This document shows, piece after piece, positions 59,784-64,000 of a stretch of 64,000 bases of DNA (position 1 is its first letter; every line of letters starts with the position of its first letter). The stretch is from Lysobacterales bacterium. GTDB taxonomy: Bacteria > Pseudomonadota > Gammaproteobacteria > Xanthomonadales > Xanthomonadaceae. Made by a program: the position numbers and the translations under genes. Location of the stretch: positions 1,054,001 through 1,118,000 of the forward strand of contig JADKCY010000002.1 of the NCBI GenBank assembly GCA_016718605.1. The letters run 5' to 3'. The notes below the pieces were generated by a model. That model was given only the letters and a program-made list of their open reading frames with translations, did no database searches and was not told the origin of the DNA.

Positions 59784-60309
59784 CAATTGCAACCGAATGG
59801 TCGAACCCACCATGCAGGGGCACGGAAACCAGTACTTGCCACAGAAGGCACTCATGCACAGCACCCCGATTCACGTCATGAAACAATGCCAATCAAGCCA
59901 CACTGAACTCTCCAACAAAACAGTTCGTAATCGTGCGGGAGCTTACAGGTAGTCTTGATGCGCATTGGCCTTCCGACCACACTATGCGCGTTGGTAGCAG
60001 TAGTGTTCGCAAGGTCAATGATTTTCTTGGCATGAGTAACCCGCCGCCTTCATGAGCCGTTTTAGTCCAGCTTCGGCTTCGGCCACCACTTCGCAATCTG
60101 GGTAGGGACAGGCAATATTTGTGGCGTCGCCTCCTCACATGGACGGTGGCTTGCCATGCACTCTGCAGCGTGGTCTCTACAGTTGGCGATGCCAGCCTAT
60201 GGACGTACATCGCCCTCGCCTATTGGAAAGATTCATATATCCACCTCCATCTTGTAGGCGATCCTGGCGGCAGCCATTCACTTTTTTTCGACTCTCTACG
60301 GAAACGCCA
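59784..60309. other. Gene-free, AT-richer stretch
   Basis: 526 bases with no credible gene. A short frame on the minus strand (59893-60210) has unusual composition and no recognisable domain. The right end is the leader of the LuxR-type regulator; no convincing promoter boxes or Shine-Dalgarno found. Confidence 0.5.
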
Positions 60310-60936
60310 ATGATCCGAATTGCCCTGATTGATGATCATGTGATCGTGCGTGCTGGGTTTCGCGCCCTGCTGGAAAGCCAAACCGATCTCAATGTCGTGG
60401 CAGAGGGAGCGACCGTCGAAGAGGGCATCGCACTGCTTGATGCCCTTTCAATCGATGTTCTTGTCGTTGATATCACGATGCGCAATGACAGCGGCTTGGC
60501 CTTGCTGGAACACGCAACGCGGCATCATCCGCAGGTCGGCTGTCTGATGATGAGCATGCATGAAGGAATGACCTACGTGCATGAAGCACTGCGCCGTGGG
60601 GCCTTGGGCTATGCCACCAAAGCAGCCGCGCCTGACGAGTTGGCGAAGGGCATTCGCGCGGTCGCTGCTGCGCAGTCCTTCCTGAGCTCCGACCTCGCGC
60701 TTGAGGTGCCCGGCCCGAATCACGCTGGGCTGACACCACGCGAGATCGAAGTGCTGGTTCTACTCGCGAAAGGACGCCAGCCCAAGCAAGTCGCCGCCGA
60801 CCTTCGAATCAGTACAAAAACCGCCTATGTGCATCGGTCTCATCTACTGGAAAAACTCGGTCTTCGCAGCGACCTGGAGCTTTACCGCTTCGCCCTCGCG
60901 GCGGGCTTGCTTTCGCTGGAAACACGCCACGATTAG
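60310..60936 (+). CDS. NarL/FixJ-type response regulator
   Basis: 208 residues. Receiver: acidic pair in L-I-D-D-H, phospho-acceptor in V-V-D-I-T-M-R, Lys in Y-A-T-K. LuxR-type helix-turn-helix at residues 140-195 (L-T-P-R-E-I-E-V-L-V-L-L-A-K-G, V-A-A-D-L-R-I-S-T-K-T). UhpA-like in length. No kinase gene is adjacent, so it is an orphan here. Target genes are unknown. Confidence 0.92.
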   Translation: MIRIALIDDHVIVRAGFRALLESQTDLNVVAEGATVEEGIALLDALSIDVLVVDITMRNDSGLALLEHATRHHPQVGCLMMSMHEGMTYVHEALRRGALGYATKAAAPDELAKGIRAVAAAQSFLSSDLALEVPGPNHAGLTPREIEVLVLLAKGRQPKQVAADLRISTKTAYVHRSHLLEKLGLRSDLELYRFALAAGLLSLETRHD

Positions 60937-60996
60937 TCGGCGTCACTCAGGCCGAAGGCAAGCTCGGCCGCGTGCGTTCACGTCGTCCCCGACATC

Positions 60997-61479
60997 TCAC
61001 CGCACCCGCGAAAAATAATTCTTGCGTAACGCTGGCTGGCCTTCCGCATTGAAATAGGCGACGGTTTCGATCATCGATTCATTGTCCGGGTTGACGGCAT
61101 AAATGCGCGTCGATACCGGATGGCCTTGGTTGGCGAGTTGCATGATCAGCACTTCCGGTCGGGGCGAGGTGGTTGCCGACATGTCGGCTTCGAAATTGGG
61201 CGGGACCGCCGTCGGGGTGCCGTCCAGCGGAGTAACGCCTTCGGCCTGCAGTGGCGCACCCGTGGGATCAATGATTTCGACCTTGGTGCGCAAGCGCCCA
61301 TCACCTCCATCCGAAAAGGTGATGGTGACGCTTTTTGGCCGTGCTTCCGGGGCCATTGGCAGTCGATCCGTGTCGACACGCCATACGCCCATCACGCTGA
61401 CCTGCGAATCCGCCGCCGCAGCAGGCGCGATCTGTGAGAAAAAAGCCGTGCTCAGAAGAATGAGTGCAGAAAACGTCAT
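60997..61479 (-). CDS. Secreted protein of unknown function
   Basis: 160 residues from ATG 61479, which has GGAGG eight bases upstream. A signal peptide (I-L-L-S-T-A-F-F-S-Q-I-A-P-A-A-A-A) precedes a compact beta-rich chain (V-M-G-V-W-R-V-D, F-S-D-G-G-D-G-R-L-R-T-K-V-E-I-I). I do not recognise a family. It ends S-R-V-R and lacks the N-G-F-E tail. Confidence 0.7.
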   Translation of the reverse strand: MTFSALILLSTAFFSQIAPAAAADSQVSVMGVWRVDTDRLPMAPEARPKSVTITFSDGGDGRLRTKVEIIDPTGAPLQAEGVTPLDGTPTAVPPNFEADMSATTSPRPEVLIMQLANQGHPVSTRIYAVNPDNESMIETVAYFNAEGQPALRKNYFSRVR

Positions 61480-61784
61480 GCCAACCTCCACAGTGCGCAA
61501 GTGAATGGTTCGCAGTGTGCAGCAGAAGTGCGGTGCGGATGTCGCAACAGCGAAATGTGGCGCCGGGCATCGCCGAGGATCGCGAGTCTGCAGGGCTGAT
61601 CTTTTTCGCTACCACGTTCCGAACGCTTTCAATCATCCCACATCAGGTCGAGAGGTACGGTCGCAAGCTGCGGCCTTTTCGCATGAACGGGTGCACTGCC
61701 AATGAAACTGCCGCCGTGTCGTGTTCGAGGCTTCCGCACGTTGTCGCGACTTCGCCAAATCGCGCAAATGGCGCTCAGCAAGCG
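61480..61784. other. Gene-free gap between secreted-protein genes
   Basis: About 305 bases. I see only the GGAGG ribosome site of the gene to the left and a weak five-base hairpin near 61771-61785 at the end of the gene to the right. Confidence 0.5.
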
Positions 61785-63218
61785 CTACTCGTAGCCGTTG
61801 CAGAAAATGTCCTCAACATAGGCACCACAGAGTCCGATGACCGGCAACGCGTGATGCTCGCAGTGATCTGCTTCAGGTGTACTTGCACAATCGATCAGCA
61901 GATTGGGATCGGCAGCATCGACGGTGGCCGTGGCAATCGCCGCAACCACCGTATTGTCGGGATTGGCCCGCGACAGCAATCCCATGCCCAGACTCAACCG
62001 GATCACACCCGAACCGGAACCATTGACGGGAATCCCCGCGTTGCGGTTGCACCGGACCGTCTGCCCGGTAGCCGCGGTACCCGTCGCCGAACAGGCGGTC
62101 AGCGCCGAACCACTACCCGCGCTGAGTGAGTGGTAACTGAACCCCGGGGGCAATTGCATTGAAACAATGAAGTTGCCCGAAGCGGCATTGCCTGAATTGC
62201 GGAAGCTCACGGTCACTTCGCCGCTGTTCGTCTGAATTGGCAAGATGGCGGGGGAGTGGCTCATGCCGGTAATTTCCAGCACAGGCTGCGGTGTCGCCTC
62301 CACACCAAACGCCTTTTCGAAACACCCGATTTGGCTCATGTTGGCCGCACAGTCGGGTGCGCTCGGGATTGGCTGAGGCGTGTTGTTGCCCACTTCGGTC
62401 CATATCCGGATTGGTCCAGGCACTGCTGCATTGCCTGCAACGGCAGCATTCACGATGAAGTCCCACGTGCCATTGATATCCGCGCTGGATGTGCAAACGG
62501 TCGGGTTGGAGTTTGCTGCGCTGCACGTGAACGGGTATAGCTGACCCGCCTGGCGACTGACAAAGCTGACTTCAGGCGGCCAGTGAATTCGCAGCGTGAT
62601 GGGCCCGTTCGGCTGGGTGTAGCCCGTGTCGATGAATCGAAAACGCAGACTTTCGGTGACACCTTGGGTCAAGATGTCGTCGTTGAAAACCGTGATGTTG
62701 CTAATCTCGATCCGAGACGCTACGCCATCGTTGATGCGCCGAGCACACTGCGTGCGAACATCCGTACCGGTGTCACATACCAGCGGCAGTGGCAACGGAA
62801 ACTGTGTGTTCTCGACCGAGGCATCAAAGATGACCGCGTCTGGTCCGATCAATGCAAAATCGGGCGCCACGTCAAAGATGAATGTGGCCAACTGCGTCGC
62901 ACCCACGGCCAGATTCGTGCTTCGTACACAGGTGATGTCGCGCTGATTGGCGGCAGCCGTACATGGCATATCCGCGCTGATCGACTGGCGAAAGCTGATG
63001 CCTTCGGGCAACGTGGTTCGCATGGTCAATGGTGGCGTCAACGCAGCCCCAGATACATTGACGATTCGAAGTTGAAACTGGTTCGTCGGCAGCGTGCTGC
63101 CGATGGTGCCGCTAGCCGTCGGGCTCTGTACCACAAGCCACATGCTGGCCATATCCGCATGTGCAGGAGCCATGCTGACCAGCAGGAACAAAAGAAACAG
63201 TGGTCGGAAGTGGCGCAT
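61785..63218 (-). CDS. Secreted repeat protein with F-x-N-G-Y-E tail
   Basis: 477 residues from ATG 63218 (signal peptide F-L-L-F-L-L-V-S-M-A-P-A-H-A). It has Ig-like beta modules in the style of DUF11 proteins: L-P-E-G-I-S-F, W-P-P-E-V-S-F, L-P-P-G-F-S-Y, each followed by Cys-containing strands (P-C-T-A-A-A-N-Q, C-S-A-A-N-S-N-P-T-V-C). These are adhesive or structural surface domains. It ends V-E-D-I-F-C-N-G-Y-E, the tail seen in two other proteins of the window. No TM anchor follows. Confidence 0.8.
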   Translation of the reverse strand: MRHFRPLFLLFLLVSMAPAHADMASMWLVVQSPTASGTIGSTLPTNQFQLRIVNVSGAALTPPLTMRTTLPEGISFRQSISADMPCTAAANQRDITCVRSTNLAVGATQLATFIFDVAPDFALIGPDAVIFDASVENTQFPLPLPLVCDTGTDVRTQCARRINDGVASRIEISNITVFNDDILTQGVTESLRFRFIDTGYTQPNGPITLRIHWPPEVSFVSRQAGQLYPFTCSAANSNPTVCTSSADINGTWDFIVNAAVAGNAAVPGPIRIWTEVGNNTPQPIPSAPDCAANMSQIGCFEKAFGVEATPQPVLEITGMSHSPAILPIQTNSGEVTVSFRNSGNAASGNFIVSMQLPPGFSYHSLSAGSGSALTACSATGTAATGQTVRCNRNAGIPVNGSGSGVIRLSLGMGLLSRANPDNTVVAAIATATVDAADPNLLIDCASTPEADHCEHHALPVIGLCGAYVEDIFCNGYE

Positions 63219-63473
63219 GTCTGCATGCCCTTTTGGAATGTAGGCCACGGTAGGGCCAGCGCTCTGGGCCCACCACCCCGTGATCCGGGGGGGTCACTTC
63301 GTCCGCAATAGGGCATGGCGGCTTTGCGCGCCGACGCCCGGATTGTTGCGCGCCATCAGCGCGCGATCCGTCTGCATCGGATGGCTGTCGCAACCAAGCC
63401 TTCATCCCTGCTCGCCACAAATCATCGCGCGTGTTCGCGCGTGCATTGGCGTTGAATCGGACGCGAGTCCGCC
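63219..63473. other. Gap between secreted-protein genes with two short hairpins
   Basis: Hairpins CGCGCG-TGTT-CGCGCG at 63426-63441 and CGGAC-GCGA-GTCCG at 63458-63471; the latter directly follows the stop of the right-hand gene and may help end it. Confidence 0.45.
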
Positions 63474-64000
63474 TCACTCAAACCCATTCGCAAACACTGC
63501 CGCCATGCTGTCTGCCTGCAGGGCGAGCGCTGTCAGGTGCAGGTACACCTCTAGGTCGGTGTAGCCCGGCACGCCCAACCGTGGTAGCGATAAACCTGTG
63601 CCGTTGGGAGAGTAAAGGTCCGGGTTCAGTCCGTGGGCGGACTCGAAGACGTCGGGCATGCCATCGGCATCGCTGTCCTGCGCTGCGACGGGTGGATTCG
63701 CCGGGTCAAAATCGAGCGTCAGGGCATCGTTGGCGAGGGGCGTGCCGTAGGGCGTCGCGGGAAACACCGCGATGCGAGTCGTCGTGGCAATGCGTCGATC
63801 CATCGTGTCATTGGGCAGACGTCCGACCCTGCCGGGCAGGGACTGCTGCAGGCCGAGCGCAGATTGCAGGCTGATCGCGGGAAATGGATGCGGCTCGCTG
63901 CGTCGCGTGGCGACACCAAAATCGGCGTTCGGGTGGTAAAGCGGGAAGTCGTTGCAACAATAGAACAAGGCGTAATCGATCTCGCCCGGATACGCCGGGT
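63474..64000 (-). CDS. Secreted TSP3-type repeat protein with F-x-N-G-F-E tail (5' end outside)
   Basis: The frame is open to the right edge, so the N-terminus is missing; 175 codons are visible. The visible start reads Y-P-G-E-I-D-Y-A-L-F-Y-C-C-N-D-F-P. A calcium-binding thrombospondin type-3-like motif follows (D-S-D-A-D-G-M-P-D-V-F-E), then G-L-N-P and a linker. The last residues are A-A-V-F-A-N-G-F-E. It is likely secreted or surface-bound. Gene order with the 61.8-kb protein on the same strand suggests a small cluster of secreted proteins. Confidence 0.8.
   Translation of the reverse strand, partial: PAYPGEIDYALFYCCNDFPLYHPNADFGVATRRSEPHPFPAISLQSALGLQQSLPGRVGRLPNDTMDRRIATTTRIAVFPATPYGTPLANDALTLDFDPANPPVAAQDSDADGMPDVFESAHGLNPDLYSPNGTGLSLPRLGVPGYTDLEVYLHLTALALQADSMAAVFANGFE

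Noticed and set aside
59893..60210. 105-codon minus-strand frame in the gap before the LuxR-type regulator
   Set aside because: Composition is Arg/Ser/Thr-rich, no domain or ribosome site.

Overview
The window is a chromosomal segment of a GC-rich gammaproteobacterium. The housekeeping set (rpoD, gmk-yicC, rph-rdgB, trkAH, ntrX, ubiA, mnmG, a Kdo transferase and two lipid A acyltransferases) is that of a Gram-negative bacterium. An Lrp-type regulator divergent from phenylalanine 4-hydroxylase, the wealth of peptidases, and secreted proteins with a short F-x-N-G-F/Y-E tail suggest the order Lysobacterales (Xanthomonadales). The placement is inference, not a database result. No phage, insertion sequence, CRISPR array, rRNA or tRNA is visible.

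Layout. 0-9 kb: YceI protein, small CHCC zinc-finger protein, a glycosyltransferase and O-antigen-ligase pair, then ntrX-trkA-trkH, a lipid A acyltransferase and dtd. 9-18 kb: rpoD, a large BNR/sortilin-like lipoprotein, rpiA-EVE and gmk-yicC read leftwards, rph-rdgB read rightwards. 18-34 kb: Bax-inhibitor-like membrane protein, S9 peptidase, ubiA, DUF4344 peptidase, a glutamine-synthetase-like/aminotransferase pair, SDR, TauE exporter, mnmG, M3 peptidase and lrp-phhA. 34-46 kb: waaA and lpxL, a small island bounded by a duplicated lpxL 3' end, a two-component system divergent from a Spy/CpxP-like protein (Cpx-like layout), a repetitive secreted protein, a candidate sRNA, a LolA-like protein and a 1078-residue BNR protein. 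46-54 kb: aldehyde dehydrogenase, oligopeptidase A, oligopeptidase B and prolyl oligopeptidase, all interrupted by single-base indels, mostly in homopolymers. 54-60 kb: GNAT gene and a RimK-like ATP-grasp gene separated by a tight three-gene cassette (small protein, beta-CASP-like metallo-hydrolase, PD-(D/E)XK nuclease-like protein). 60-64 kb: LuxR-type regulator and secreted proteins.

Themes. Several genes serve the envelope: lipid A/Kdo assembly, O-antigen ligation, a Cpx-like stress module and secreted repeat proteins. Another large share is peptide turnover: five S9/M3 oligopeptidases plus a HExxH protein, in keeping with a proteolytic lifestyle. The best candidates for something undescribed are the three-gene nuclease/metallo-hydrolase cassette at 54.7-57.7 kb and the shared C-terminal tail of three secreted proteins. 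The run of indels at 46.4-53.7 kb should be settled first, because it may be a consensus error rather than biology.
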